This document shows positions 45,875 to 55,622 of a stretch of DNA of 64,000 nt, piece by piece. The position numbers were made by a program, and so were the translations under genes. The notes beneath the pieces were generated by a model, which saw only the letters and a program-made list of their open reading frames with translations, was not told the origin of the DNA and did no database searches. Positions within the stretch are counted from its first letter, which is position 1, and every line of letters starts with the position of its first letter. Source of the DNA: Hyphomicrobiales bacterium (GTDB lineage: Bacteria > Pseudomonadota > Alphaproteobacteria > Rhizobiales > RI-29); the NCBI GenBank assembly GCA_016125495.1, contig WGLQ01000004.1, positions 310,001 through 374,000 on the forward strand, in the 5' to 3' direction.

Positions 45875-47176
45875 ATGATCCCACGCTATTCGCGCCCCGA
45901 GATGGTCGCCATCTGGTCGCCAGAGACGAGGTTCCGCATCTGGTTCGAGATCGAGGCACACGCGACCACGCGCATGGCCGAACTCGGCGTGGTGCCGCGC
46001 GCTGCCGCCGATGCGGTCTGGGAGCGCGGTGGCAAGGCCACCTTCGACGTCGCACGCATCGACGAGATCGAGCGCGAGACCAAGCACGACGTCATCGCCT
46101 TCCTGACGCACCTTGCAGAGATCGTCGGGCCCGAGGCGCGCTTCGTTCATCAGGGCATGACCTCCTCCGATGTCCTCGACACTTGCTTCAACGTGCAGCT
46201 CGTGCGCGCGACGGACCTCCTCGTTGCCGGTCTCGATCGCCTGCTCGCGGCCCTCGAGCGTCAGGCTCACACCCACAAGCTGACGGTCACGATCGGACGC
46301 AGCCACGGCATTCATGCCGAGCCGGTCACCTTCGGCCTCAAGATGGCGCTCGCGCATGCCGAGTTCCAGCGGGCGAGAGAGCGCCTCCTGGCGGCCCGCA
46401 AGGACGTGGCAACCTGCGCCATCTCGGGCGCGGTCGGCACCTTCGCGCACATCGATCCGAGCGTGGAGGAATATGTCGCCGCGCGCATGGGGCTCGTTCC
46501 CGAGCCGATCTCGACCCAGGTCATCCCGCGTGACCGCCATGCGATGTATTTCGCTACGCTCGCCGTCGTGGCCTCCTCGATAGAGCGCCTCGCCATAGAG
46601 GTTCGGCACCTCCAGCGCACCGAGGTGCTGGAGGCGGAGGAATATTTCGCGCCGGGTCAGAAGGGCTCGTCCGCCATGCCCCACAAGCGCAATCCGGTTC
46701 TGACGGAGAATTTGACAGGGCTCGCGCGCATGGTGCGGGCCTATGCCCTGCCCGCCATGGAGAACGTCGCCCTCTGGCACGAGCGCGACATCTCCCATTC
46801 GTCCGTCGAGCGGATGATCGGTCCGGACGCGACGGTGACGCTCGACTTCGCCCTGCATCGTCTCGCCGGCGTCATCGAGAAGCTTGTCGTCTATCCCGAG
46901 CGCATGCTGGCGAACCTCGACCGCCTCGGCGGCCTCGTGCATTCCCAGCGCATTCTCCTCGCCCTTACCCAGGCCGGTGTCAGCCGTGAGGATGCCTACC
47001 GTCTCGTGCAGCGCAACGCCATGAAGGTGTGGGAGGAGGGCAAGGATTTTCTTGCCGAACTGCTCGCCGACGGGGAGGTGCGCGCGGCGCTGGGCGAGGA
47101 GGTCATCCGCGCCCAGTTCGACATCGCCCATCACCTGAAGCACGTCGACACGATTTTCCGCCGCGTCTTCGGCTGA
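45875..47176 (+). CDS. purB: Adenylosuccinate lyase
   Basis: The 433-residue homotetrameric lyase cleaves adenylosuccinate and SAICAR in purine synthesis. The fumarase/aspartase signature is GSSAMPHKRNPVLTENLTGL. Active-site regions HQGMTSSDVLDT and GRSHGIHAEPVTFGLK are present, and the C-terminal half is helical. The start MIPRYSRPEMVAIWS is typical. No other pur genes are adjacent. Confidence 0.97.
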   Translation: MIPRYSRPEMVAIWSPETRFRIWFEIEAHATTRMAELGVVPRAAADAVWERGGKATFDVARIDEIERETKHDVIAFLTHLAEIVGPEARFVHQGMTSSDVLDTCFNVQLVRATDLLVAGLDRLLAALERQAHTHKLTVTIGRSHGIHAEPVTFGLKMALAHAEFQRARERLLAARKDVATCAISGAVGTFAHIDPSVEEYVAARMGLVPEPISTQVIPRDRHAMYFATLAVVASSIERLAIEVRHLQRTEVLEAEEYFAPGQKGSSAMPHKRNPVLTENLTGLARMVRAYALPAMENVALWHERDISHSSVERMIGPDATVTLDFALHRLAGVIEKLVVYPERMLANLDRLGGLVHSQRILLALTQAGVSREDAYRLVQRNAMKVWEEGKDFLAELLADGEVRAALGEEVIRAQFDIAHHLKHVDTIFRRVFG

Positions 47177-47233
47177 AAAGCGCCGGGGGCGACCAGACGA
47201 TCCGCCCCGTGCGCACCGGTCTCCGCGTCCTGG

Positions 47234-47560
47234 TCAGCGGCGCAGTTGATAGCCGATCACCGCGCCGATCACCGGCAGCCAGTCGATCGCGAACGGGATC
47301 TTGAGCCCCGGAACGAATTTGAGGGCGGCTGCGAGCGCCGCCACCACGAGCGCGGTCGCGAGTGTCGTGCCGGACGGACGGCCGACATCCTTCAGAACCT
47401 CGGCGCCGATGATACCGATCAGCCAGACCACGATGGCCGCGATGATGACGAGCGCGCCGAGCCGCAGGTCGCCGCTGACGGGAATGTATTTGATCAGAGC
47501 CTGGCTTGCGAACCAGCCACCGGCGATTTGCAGTAGGATCAGTACGAGCCGTCCGAGCAT
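47234..47560 (-). CDS. Small integral membrane protein, function unknown
   Basis: The 108-residue protein is mostly hydrophobic, with three predicted transmembrane helices: LVLILLQIAGGWFASQAL, LGALVIIAAIVVWLIGIIGAEVL, and TLATALVVAALAAALKFVPG with a final IDWLPVIGAVIGYQL segment. No known family was recognised by eye. It precedes the helicase 3' end on the same strand, 45 bp apart. Confidence 0.7.
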   Translation of the reverse strand: MLGRLVLILLQIAGGWFASQALIKYIPVSGDLRLGALVIIAAIVVWLIGIIGAEVLKDVGRPSGTTLATALVVAALAAALKFVPGLKIPFAIDWLPVIGAVIGYQLRR

Positions 47561-47605
47561 CTTTCATTCCCCCCGATCGTACCCCCCAACGACGATCGAT
47601 GGGGG

Positions 47606-49198
47606 TCAGCTTCTTGTCGGCACCGGTCGCAGCAGGAATGCCGGCAGATGATCGCCGGCGGCGTCCGGTTGCTCCTCGCGCGCATTCTGCCTGCGCGGTC
47701 TCTCGCTGCCGCGCTCGCGCGGCCCCCGGCGTTCGCTGCCGCGGTTCTCCCGCCGCTCGCCCTGCCGTTCACCTTGCCGTTCAGCCTCGCGGCGGCGCCC
47801 GCCGCTGGCCTCGCCGGCCTCCGTCTTGATCGGTGCGCGCGCCTCGGGCCGCGCCTCGTCGCTCGTATCGACCGCTGCGGCGGTGGTTTGCGCTTCGCTT
47901 GCGGCCTCTTGCGGCACGCCTCGTGGTTCGCGCTCGCCGCCCCGCTCGCGCCGGCCGTCCCCCGAGCGTCCCGACCTCTCGCGGCCGCGCTCGCGCTCAC
48001 CCGTGCGCTCCCGTCCCGGTTCACCCCGCCCGCGCCCGCGCTTGCGCGCTTTCGCCTCGCGCTCGGCGTCCTCCGGCAGCCCCTCGCCGATCCAGACGAG
48101 ATCACCACCGAGGTTCTTTTCGATCTCGCGGAACACCTTTAGGTCGTCGAGTGTCACGAGCGTCGCGGCAAAACCCTCCCGTCCGGCGCGTCCCGTGCGC
48201 CCGATCCGGTGGACGTAATCCTCCGCATGCACGGGCACGTCATAGTTGAAGACGTGACTGACTTCCGGAATGTCGAGGCCGCGCGCTGCGACATCGCTCG
48301 CCGCCAGCAGCGTGATCTCGCCCTTGCGGAACGCATCGAGCGTCGCCGTGCGCTGGAACTGGTCCATGTCGCCGTGCAGACCACCGGCGTTGAAGCCATG
48401 CTTCAACAGGGACTTGAGCAGAACCGCGACGTCGCGCTTGCGGTTGGCGAAGACGATGGCGTTCTTGATCGACTGGCTCGCGATGAGTTCGCGCAAGGCC
48501 GCGCGCTTCTCGCGGTCGTCGCTCGAAGCAAAAAGGAAACGCTGCGTGATGGTCGCCGCCGTCGTGCTCTGGCGGGCCACCTCGATGCGCACCGGATCAT
48601 CGAGGAAGCGCGCGACGAGCCGCTGGATCTCGGCCGGCATGGTGGCGGAGAAAAAGAGTGTCTGGCGACGCGGCGGCAGCAGCGAACAGATCCGCTCGAT
48701 GTCCGGAATGAAGCCCATGTCGAGCATGCGGTCCGCCTCGTCGATGACGAGTATCTCGACCCCGTTGAGGAGGATTTTGCCGCGCGAGAAATGGTCGAGC
48801 ATGCGCCCCGGCGTCGCGATCAGCACGTCCGCGCCGCGATCGAGCTTGCGGAACTGCTCATCGAACGAGACGCCGCCGATCAGGAGGGCGACGGTCAGCT
48901 TGTGGTCGGCCCCGTAACCTTCGAAATGCTCGGCCACCTGGGCGGCGAGTTCGCGCGTCGGCGCCAGTATGAGCGAGCGTGGCATCCGTGCCCGTGCCCG
49001 CCCCCGCTCGAGGCGGGTCAGCATCGGCAGCACGAAGGACGCGGTCTTGCCAGTCCCCGTCTGTGCGATGCCGAGCACGTCCCGCCCCGTCACGGCGACG
49101 GGAATGGCCTGCGCCTGGATTGGTGTCGGTGTCGTGTAGCCCGCGGCCTCGACGGCCTTGAGAACCTTGGCGCTGAGGCCCAGTTCGGAAAACGTCAT
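47606..49198 (-). CDS. DEAD-box RNA helicase (RhlE/DeaD-like)
   Basis: The 530-residue protein has all helicase motifs: Q motif region SAKVLKAVEAAGYTTPTPIQ, motif I AQTGTGKT, Ia PTRELA, II VIDEADRMLDMGF, III FSATMP, and VI HRIGRTGRAGREG. The C-terminal 130 residues are low-complexity Arg/Glu/Gly (ARKRGRGRGEPGRERTG), a basic tail typical of RhlE-type enzymes that bind RNA. Its leader carries a long hairpin. By family it remodels rRNA or mRNA, especially in the cold. Confidence 0.95.
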   Translation of the reverse strand: MTFSELGLSAKVLKAVEAAGYTTPTPIQAQAIPVAVTGRDVLGIAQTGTGKTASFVLPMLTRLERGRARARMPRSLILAPTRELAAQVAEHFEGYGADHKLTVALLIGGVSFDEQFRKLDRGADVLIATPGRMLDHFSRGKILLNGVEILVIDEADRMLDMGFIPDIERICSLLPPRRQTLFFSATMPAEIQRLVARFLDDPVRIEVARQSTTAATITQRFLFASSDDREKRAALRELIASQSIKNAIVFANRKRDVAVLLKSLLKHGFNAGGLHGDMDQFQRTATLDAFRKGEITLLAASDVAARGLDIPEVSHVFNYDVPVHAEDYVHRIGRTGRAGREGFAATLVTLDDLKVFREIEKNLGGDLVWIGEGLPEDAEREAKARKRGRGRGEPGRERTGERERGRERSGRSGDGRRERGGEREPRGVPQEAASEAQTTAAAVDTSDEARPEARAPIKTEAGEASGGRRREAERQGERQGERRENRGSERRGPRERGSERPRRQNAREEQPDAAGDHLPAFLLRPVPTRS

Positions 49199-49622
49199 GT
49201 AACTCTTTGGCTCGGTTCGGCTGCCGCTCGCGGCGCTGGTTTCGTGGGGCGCTGCAAGGCCCCACCCCTACGAAACACCGTCCCCATGACGGGTTTCCTC
49301 GTCTTGCTGCCCGATGGCACGGGTTCCATGCCAAAAGTCGCAGGTCAGGTCCAGGCACTGACCGGCGGCCTGTCGCGCCATCGTCAGCTGCCCGCCTCGC
49401 CGTTCGGCCGAGCGGGCGGCCATCGATCCACGAGCCGCCGGCTTTCGCTCGTTGCTCGCCCCGGGGCGTGCGAGCAAGAGCCGGTTCGACCGCAGAAGTC
49501 AAGCTTTCGTGCCGCTTGCGCCGGGCCGTCACACTTTGTCAGGATGGCCTGGGGACGCTGGCGCGGGCGGCTCGCGCCGCTCCTGCGCCCGCCACGCGGC
49601 GTTTCGACCGGAGGGCCTCGCC
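49199..49622. other. Intergenic region between divergent helicase and hydrolase genes
   Basis: About 420 bp. On the helicase side an 11-bp stem with one bulge (arms GTTTCGT/ACGAAAC at 49276-49239, extended by GGGG/CCCC) lies in its leader, about 40 nt before the start codon. The rest contains short frames without ribosome sites; no gene is supported. Confidence 0.55.
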
Positions 49623-50327
49623 ATGCTGCCGCTCGTTCTGGTGCCCGGCCGGCTCTGCACGGTCGAACTCTTTCGCCCGCAGATCAGCGCCTTGGAGGCA
49701 CTCTCCGAAACTACGGGGAAGGTCCACATCGCCGATCACACGCGCCACGATACGATCGAGGCGACGGCCGAGGCGATCCTTGCGGCAGCACCCGAGCGGT
49801 TCTCGCTCGCCGGCCTCTCCCTCGGTGGCTTCATCGCCCTCGAGATCATCCGCCGGGCCCCCTCGCGCGTCGCGCGCCTCGCTCTCCTCGATACCAGCGC
49901 CCGCGCCGAACGGCCGGATCGCATCGCCGATCGTGCCGCCGATCTCGAGCTCGCCGACCGGGTCGGAATTGCAGGCCTCGTCGAACACTATTGGCCGCAC
50001 CTCGTCCACCCCGACCGCCACGGCGATACGCGCCTGCGTGCCGTCGTGGCGGAGATGGCGGAGGCAACAGGCATTGCGGCCTTCAAGCGTCAGCAGCGGA
50101 TGGTGATGCACCGGCCGGAGCAGCGCCCGAATCTTGCGTCCATCGCCTGCCCGACCCTCGTCGTCGTCGGGGATGCCGACGCTTTGACACCGCCGCGCCT
50201 GGCCGAGGAGATGGCTGCGGCCATCCCCGGCGCCCGGCTCGCGGTCGTAGCCGGCTGCGGCCACCTTTCGACCCTCGAATGTCCGCGCGAGGTCGGTGCG
50301 CTGCTCGGGGACTGGCTTGTCGCCTGA
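49623..50327 (+). CDS. Alpha/beta hydrolase
   Basis: The 234-residue protein has a standard alpha/beta fold. The nucleophile elbow is GLSLGGFIALEI (Ser), the acid lies in LVVVGDADALTPP and the His in AGCGHLSTLECP. CCGGAGGG lies upstream of the ATG at 49623. No signal peptide. The substrate is unknown; the MenH/BioH-like size and motifs fit an esterase or thioesterase. Confidence 0.88.
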   Translation: MLPLVLVPGRLCTVELFRPQISALEALSETTGKVHIADHTRHDTIEATAEAILAAAPERFSLAGLSLGGFIALEIIRRAPSRVARLALLDTSARAERPDRIADRAADLELADRVGIAGLVEHYWPHLVHPDRHGDTRLRAVVAEMAEATGIAAFKRQQRMVMHRPEQRPNLASIACPTLVVVGDADALTPPRLAEEMAAAIPGARLAVVAGCGHLSTLECPREVGALLGDWLVA

Positions 50328-50353
50328 GCCCTTCGCGGACCCGGGCACCGTGG

Positions 50354-50387
50354 CCCCGCTGAGGTCGAGGCCCCGCTCAGGTCGAGG
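50354..50387. repeat. 17-bp tandem duplication at the end of the 53-residue ORF
   Basis: CCCCGCTGAGGTCGAGG and CCCCGCTCAGGTCGAGG lie back to back with one mismatch. The second copy contains the last codons and the stop of the short minus-strand gene; the first lies just beyond it. Confidence 0.85.
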
Positions 50388-50538
50388 CGGTGACGAAAAC
50401 CGTCAGCAGCCCCAATCCGGCTGCCAGCAGCGGCAGCTTCCAGGCATCCTGGCGCCGCTTCAGCCCCGGCAGACCGAGCGGCTTGATGAGCTGAATGATC
50501 GCGAGCGCGGCACCAAAGAGCATGAAGAGCTTGAGCAT
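50377..50538 (-). CDS. Small hydrophobic protein, 53 residues
   Basis: MLKLFMLFGAALAIIQLIKP is a hydrophobic N-terminal segment, followed by a basic loop GLKRRQDAWK and a second hydrophobic stretch LPLLAAGLGLLTVFV. A two-helix membrane miniprotein is plausible. GGGAGG lies 11 nt upstream. No family was recognised. It could also be non-coding; the call rests on hydrophobicity and ribosome site. Confidence 0.45.
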   Translation of the reverse strand: MLKLFMLFGAALAIIQLIKPLGLPGLKRRQDAWKLPLLAAGLGLLTVFVTAST

Positions 50539-50666
50539 TGCCGGTCGTGCCTCCCTCGCGGGGCGGCCTGGCGACCGCGCCTTGCCTGTTGCATGACGCC
50601 AATCGCGCGCGCCTGCAACCTCCTGCGCGCCATGGCTTGCGCCTCCAACCGCCGTCGGCCGGACGC

Positions 50667-52514
50667 CTACTTCTGCCACCACGTATCGATCTGGTAGCCC
50701 CAAAGGGATGTCGTCCGTGGTGCCTCGAGGCGCGCGGCGTGCGCCACCCACTGTTCCTGCAGGTGAAAGAGCGGCAGCACGTAGTTGCCCGAGATGAGTG
50801 CCCGGTCCAGCGCCCGCGCCGCACTGACGAACGCCTCACGATCGTGCGCGGCAAGGAGTTGGGCGATCATGGCATCGACCGCAGGGCTCTTGACGCCCGC
50901 GAAGTTGAAGGTGGCCTCGCTCGCCGCGCTTTCGCTCGACCAGCGATAGAGCTGCTCGTTGCCGGGTGAGAGCGAGGCGCCCCAGGCGTTCTGGATCATG
51001 TCGTAGTAGTAGGTCTTCTTGCGCTGCTGGAAGATCGCCGAGTCGACCTGGCGGATCTGCAACTCGATGCCGAGCGGGCCGAGGCCGCGCGCGAGGGCGA
51101 GAAAGAGCCGCTCCTGCTCCTTGGTGACCGCCAGGATCTCGAAGGTGAGCTGGCGCCCGTCGGCTCCCACCAGCTTTCCGCCCTCGATTCGGTAGCCGGC
51201 CTCGGCGAGGAGGGCGAGTGCCATCCGCTGGTTGTCCCGGTTGCGTCCGCTGCCGTCGGTCGCCGGAAGATTGTGTCGCCCTTCCAGCACGTCCGCATCG
51301 ATCTCGCCCACGAACGGCGCCAGCCACGCGCGCTCGCGGGCGTCGGCCGGCCGGCCGTGGGCGCTGAGGTCGGAGCGCTCGAAGTAGCTCTGCGTGCGGG
51401 CATAGAGGCCGTGATAGAGGTTCTTGTTGAGCCACTCGAAGTCGAAGAGCAGCGTCAGGGCCTTGCGCACGCGGATATCGTCGAGTGGCTTCCTGCGCGT
51501 GTTGAAGACGATGGCGTTCATGCCCGCCGGCAGCCCGATCGGAAAGGCGCGTTTGACGATGCGCCCGTCGTCGAAGGCGGGTCCCGTGTAGGCTTCCGCC
51601 CACTGCCCCGGATCGCCTTCGCCGCGCACGTCGATGAGCCCCTTCTTGAAGGCCTCGAGCATCGCGTTGGTGTCCCGGTAGTAGTCGTAGCGGATGCGCT
51701 CGAAATTGTGCCGCCCACGCTGGCTGGGCCGATCCTTGGCCCAGTAGTCGGGATCGCGCCGGTAGTCGATGCGGTCGCCGGTTACGATGCCGTCGACGAG
51801 GTAGGGGCCGCTGCCGACGGGGATCGTGAGGCTGGTCTGCTCGAACGTCGCGGGATCGGTCGCATGCTTCGGCAGGATCGGCATCAGCCCCATGATGAGC
51901 GCCATCTCGCGGTCGCCGTCGGCATCGAACGAGAAGCGCACGCCGCGCTCTCCGACGCGCTCGACCTTCGAGACCTTGCGATAATAGGTGCGGTGATTGT
52001 GCCGACCCTTGTCGCGCAACAACGCGTGGCTGAAGATCACGTCCTCGACCGTGACCGGCTCGCCGTCGGAGAACCGCGCCGCAGGATCCATGTGGAAGGT
52101 GATGCTGGAGCGGTCGTCCGGCACCTCGACGCTCTCGGCAAGATGGGCATAGAGCGTGAACGGCTCGTCGAGCGCGCGCTCGAGCAGGCTTTCATAGACG
52201 TATCCCCGGATCCCGATCGCAGCATCGCCCTTGAGGATGTGCGGGTTGAGACTGTCGAACGAGCCGAGCACCCCGAGTGTGAGCATGCCGCCCTTGGGTG
52301 CCTGCGGGTCGACGTAGGAAAAGTGCGTGAAATCGGGGCCGTGGCGCGGGCCGCCATGCATCGCGATGGCGTGCATCCGCTCTCCCGCGAGCGCCCCATC
52401 GCCAGCGAACGGTGCGGTGATCGCGAGCAGGGTGGCGACAATCGCTCGCCTGAGGCCGCGAGTGCCGCCGAAGGCCTGCCCACCGGTCCAAGCTCTGGCA
52501 CCGCGTGCCCTCAT
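50667..52514 (-). CDS. ABC transporter peptide/oligopeptide-binding protein (family 5, YejA-like)
   Basis: The 615-residue periplasmic protein has a signal peptide (GLRRAIVATLLAITAPFAGDGALA). The YejA-type opening MHAIAMHGGPRHGPDFTHFSYVDPQAPKGG follows, then SBP family 5 motifs (LNPHILKGDAAIGI...YESLLERAL and VRVMLLDG-like strands). It binds peptides or related compounds for import. No permease genes are adjacent on either side. The ATG at 52514 was chosen so that a signal peptide follows. Confidence 0.9.
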   Translation of the reverse strand: MRARGARAWTGGQAFGGTRGLRRAIVATLLAITAPFAGDGALAGERMHAIAMHGGPRHGPDFTHFSYVDPQAPKGGMLTLGVLGSFDSLNPHILKGDAAIGIRGYVYESLLERALDEPFTLYAHLAESVEVPDDRSSITFHMDPAARFSDGEPVTVEDVIFSHALLRDKGRHNHRTYYRKVSKVERVGERGVRFSFDADGDREMALIMGLMPILPKHATDPATFEQTSLTIPVGSGPYLVDGIVTGDRIDYRRDPDYWAKDRPSQRGRHNFERIRYDYYRDTNAMLEAFKKGLIDVRGEGDPGQWAEAYTGPAFDDGRIVKRAFPIGLPAGMNAIVFNTRRKPLDDIRVRKALTLLFDFEWLNKNLYHGLYARTQSYFERSDLSAHGRPADARERAWLAPFVGEIDADVLEGRHNLPATDGSGRNRDNQRMALALLAEAGYRIEGGKLVGADGRQLTFEILAVTKEQERLFLALARGLGPLGIELQIRQVDSAIFQQRKKTYYYDMIQNAWGASLSPGNEQLYRWSSESAASEATFNFAGVKSPAVDAMIAQLLAAHDREAFVSAARALDRALISGNYVLPLFHLQEQWVAHAARLEAPRTTSLWGYQIDTWWQK

Positions 52515-52926
52515 GCCATTCTCCAATCGCTGTCGTCGTCGTCCGCGCGAGCGTGCCCGGCAAATGCGTGTGGCACAAGGCGGACGGCGGACGGCGGTCG
52601 ATTCGGCTGTCCACACCGACGCAGCGCCCGGCCTTGCGGCCTCCGCGAAAGCATGCTTGGTGCCTTTGCTGACGACGTTGGGTTCGGCGTTGCTGGTAGG
52701 ACACGGTCACCACAACAACCGTGTCGATAAGCCCCAGGCGGCGCGGTTGTGCCGGGGCTGGGCCACGTGAATGCCTCAATTGGGGCGTTTCACGCGGCAG
52801 GCCGAGCGGGGCCGGGCGGAGCCAACGCGAACATGATGGCCTCCGCCCCGCGGCAAGGGTGCTGCGGAAGTGGCCGGATGCCGGTGGTTCTAAGGGTCTG
52901 AGGACCGAGCGCAGGGGGTCAGGATC
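52515..52926. other. Intergenic region between divergent genes
   Basis: About 410 bp between the binding-protein and IalB genes. It contains an 8-bp-arm hairpin (GACACGGT at 52700-52707, ACCGTGTC at 52718-52725, 10-base loop), which could be an operator for either gene. No ORF is supported. Confidence 0.4.
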
Positions 52927-53619
52927 ATGGAAGTCATGGGCGTGCGGCAGGCCATGCGTGCAGTTGCCATCGCATGTGCGCTGGTGCTGCCGAGTTCGGT
53001 GGCGCTCGCGCAGCAGACGCAGCAGCCGGCCGCGAATGCCGCGGCCAATCAGAGCGCGTGGGTCAAGATCTGCGAGAAGGCGCCCACCCAGAACGGCGAG
53101 CAGAAGGAAATCTGCATCACCCACCACGAGCGGCTCGACGGCAACTCGGGCCTCGTGATCGTTTCCGCGGCCATCCGCCGGATCGAGGGTGAGGAAAAGG
53201 AACGCTTCATGGTCATGGTGCCGCTGGGCATGGCGCTTCCCGCTGGTGTTCGCGTGCAGGTCGACCAGGAGGAGAAGCAACTCGTGCTGCCGTTCACCAT
53301 CTGCCACGGCGGGGGCTGCACGGCCGAGGTCGAGGCGACGCCCGAGGTCATCGCCCAGCTCAAGAAGGGCAAGCAGATGATCGTCGCGGCGCGCAATGCC
53401 GCCGGCACGATCGTTCCCTTGCCCGTCCCGCTGAATGGCTTCACCGCCGCCTATGATGGTGCCCCGGTCGACAGCCAGAAGTACGCGGAGGCGCGGCGTG
53501 AGCTGATGCTCAAGATCCGTGAGCGCCAGATCGCTCTCGCCCGTCAGCGCCAGCAGGAGGCTGCCGGTCAGCAGGGTCAGCAGGGCCAGACCGGTCAGAC
53601 GGGCGGCTCGACGCAGTAG
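52927..53619 (+). CDS. Invasion-associated locus B (IalB) family protein
   Basis: The 230-residue secreted protein has a signal peptide (AVAIACALVLPSSVALA). The IalB core is SAWVKICEKAPTQNGEQKEICITHHER...RFMVMVPLGMALPAGVRVQVD. Two Cys pairs (WVKICE/KEICIT and TICHGGGCTAE) fit the family. The C-terminal 40 residues are helical, then Gln/Gly-rich (QQGQQGQTGQTGG). Despite the name, many free-living alphaproteobacteria carry it. The role is unclear. Confidence 0.87.
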   Translation: MEVMGVRQAMRAVAIACALVLPSSVALAQQTQQPAANAAANQSAWVKICEKAPTQNGEQKEICITHHERLDGNSGLVIVSAAIRRIEGEEKERFMVMVPLGMALPAGVRVQVDQEEKQLVLPFTICHGGGCTAEVEATPEVIAQLKKGKQMIVAARNAAGTIVPLPVPLNGFTAAYDGAPVDSQKYAEARRELMLKIRERQIALARQRQQEAAGQQGQQGQTGQTGGSTQ

Positions 53620-53812
53620 TGCTGGAGACCGTGGCTCGCCGGGGGCCGATGGGTTCCACGGCGCCATTGTGAATTCGTTGATTTCATTCGGGGTGACGCT
53701 CCACGAGGGCGCCGCCCCGAATTGCGTATGGGGCCCAGGTCATCCGTCCGGGTCTGCCACCGTCCGGTCCCGACAGCTCGGGCGGTCGCCGCGCCTCGGG
53801 GCCATCCGTACC

Positions 53813-54145
53813 TCAATGCATTTCGACGAGCCGGGGGTGATACGCTCCGTCTTCGTCACGCACGAAGAACTCCGACACCTGGGGATGACGCACCGGCGCA
53901 CCGGTTTCGTCGGGCAACAGGTTCTGCTCCGAGACGTAGGCGATGTACTCGGTCTCCGCGTTTTCGGCGAGCAGATGGTAGAAGGGCTGGTCCTTCGACG
54001 GTCTGATCTCTTCCGGGATCGACTGCCACCATTCCTCGGTGTTCGCGAAGGTGGGGTCGACATCGTAGATGATGCCGCGGAAGGGAAAGAAGCGATGCCG
54101 GACCACTTGTCCGATTTGGAACTTGGCCTGTCGTGATGTGGTCAT
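53813..54145 (-). CDS. hspQ: HspQ heat-shock/hemimethylated-DNA-binding-like protein
   Basis: The 110-residue protein has the YccV-like/HspQ fold: KFQIGQVVRHRFFPFRGIIYDVDP near the N terminus, PFYHLLAENAETEYIAYVSEQNLL and HPQVSEFFVRDEDGAYHP. In enterics HspQ is a Lon specificity factor that enhances degradation of selected substrates. The start at 54145 gives the family-typical length. An upstream extension in the frame is not conserved-looking. Confidence 0.88.
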   Translation of the reverse strand: MTTSRQAKFQIGQVVRHRFFPFRGIIYDVDPTFANTEEWWQSIPEEIRPSKDQPFYHLLAENAETEYIAYVSEQNLLPDETGAPVRHPQVSEFFVRDEDGAYHPRLVEMH

Positions 54146-54296
54146 CTGGCGCCATCCGCTCCGCGGGTCGTGATCGCTTTGGATTGAGGAAGTTGCGCGT
54201 GGATTTGTCAACGTGCCAGTGCCGGATCGATGCCTCTGGCGCGCCCCCCCTGCACATCGTGCGAGATGGCGGCTGGGCAGTGAGGGCCACGCGCCG

Positions 54297-55622
54297 ATGA
54301 GCGCGCGCGAGAGACGCTTCGACGGTGGTTGGCTGATCGCCGCCGCGATGCTCTCGACCTTTTCGACGAGCTTCGGGCAGACCTTCTTCATCTCGTACTT
54401 TGGCGCGGAGATCCGGGCGAGCCACGGCCTTGGCCACGGCGAGTTCGGGCTCGTCTACCTCGTTGCGACGGCGACGAGCGCTCTGCTCCTCATGCGCTTC
54501 GGCCAGCTTGCCGACACGTTGGCCCCGCGTCTGCTGACCGCCGCCACCATCCTGGGGCTCGCCGTCGCGTGCCTTCTGATGGCGGGCTCGAATTCCCTGA
54601 TCACCCTGCTGCTCGCGATTCTGGGGCTGCGGTTCTTCGGTCAGGGTATGCTTTCCCACGCCGCGCTGACGGCCGTTGCCAGGTTTTTCTCGGGCTATCG
54701 GGGCCGTGCCCTTGCGCTCGTCGTCCTCGGATTCTCGGCTGGCGAGATGGTGCTGCCGCTGGCGGCCGGGGTTGTCATCGAGGCCTACGGTTGGCGGGCC
54801 GCCTGGCTTGCGGCCGCCGGTGTGTTGCTGTTCGTCAGCCTTCCAACGGTCGCACTGCTGCTGCGCCCGAAGCGCCTGCCACCGGAGGCCCCAGCTGCGG
54901 TCAACGGCGAGCCCGCGGCACCCCGTGGTGCAGGCGAGGTGACGAGCGATCACCGCGTTCTGCGCGGCGCTCCGCCGGACCACCACGGGACGCCATACTG
55001 GACGCGGCGTGCCGTCTTGCGCGATTCCGTCTTCCTGCTGCTCATGATGCTCGCGATGGCCCCCTCGTTCATCGTCACCGGCCTTTTCTTCCATCAGGCG
55101 CACCTGGCAGACACCAAGGGCTGGCGGATGCTCGAGCTCGCGGCATTCTACCCGGGTTACGCGGCGGTCTCGGTGTGTGCCTCGTTGGTCGCGGGCGTGC
55201 TGATCGACCGCTTCGGCAGTCTCGCGCTGCTGCGTGGGTATCTCCTGCCGCTCGGCCTGGCACTGGTTCTTCTCGCCACCAGCGAGAGCCTCGCCGTGGC
55301 TGGTCTCGCCTTCGCCTTCCTCGGGATCACGGCGGGGATCGCGGCCCCGGTGCACTCGGCGCTCTGGGCCGAACTCTACGGCATCCGCCACCTCGGGGCG
55401 ATCAAGGCGACGGTGGCGGCGATCCTCGTGCTCGCGTCCGCGCTCTCGCCCGGCCTGCTCGGGGTGCTGCTGGACCAAGGCATCGCGCTGGAAGCACAGT
55501 TCGTGGCAATGGCGACCTACACGATCGCCGCATCGCTCGTCGTGCCCTTCGCGGTCGTTCGGCTGATGCGTCGGAGCGCCGCGTTGGAGGTTGCCGCACC
55601 CGCCCCGGCTCAGAGCCCGTAG
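54297..55622 (+). CDS. Major facilitator superfamily transporter
   Basis: The 441-residue protein has about twelve hydrophobic helices and loop motifs of MFS carriers. The first half has [20 protein letters not shown] (motif A-like, G-x-x-x-D) and [20 protein letters not shown] large cytoplasmic loop (about 215-240) separates the halves. The substrate cannot be inferred. It is divergent from hspQ and converges on the lyase gene, overlapping its 3' end by 13 bp. Confidence 0.85.
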   Translation: MSARERRFDGGWLIAAAMLSTFSTSFGQTFFISYFGAEIRASHGLGHGEFGLVYLVATATSALLLMRFGQLADTLAPRLLTAATILGLAVACLLMAGSNSLITLLLAILGLRFFGQGMLSHAALTAVARFFSGYRGRALALVVLGFSAGEMVLPLAAGVVIEAYGWRAAWLAAAGVLLFVSLPTVALLLRPKRLPPEAPAAVNGEPAAPRGAGEVTSDHRVLRGAPPDHHGTPYWTRRAVLRDSVFLLLMMLAMAPSFIVTGLFFHQAHLADTKGWRMLELAAFYPGYAAVSVCASLVAGVLIDRFGSLALLRGYLLPLGLALVLLATSESLAVAGLAFAFLGITAGIAAPVHSALWAELYGIRHLGAIKATVAAILVLASALSPGLLGVLLDQGIALEAQFVAMATYTIAASLVVPFAVVRLMRRSAALEVAAPAPAQSP

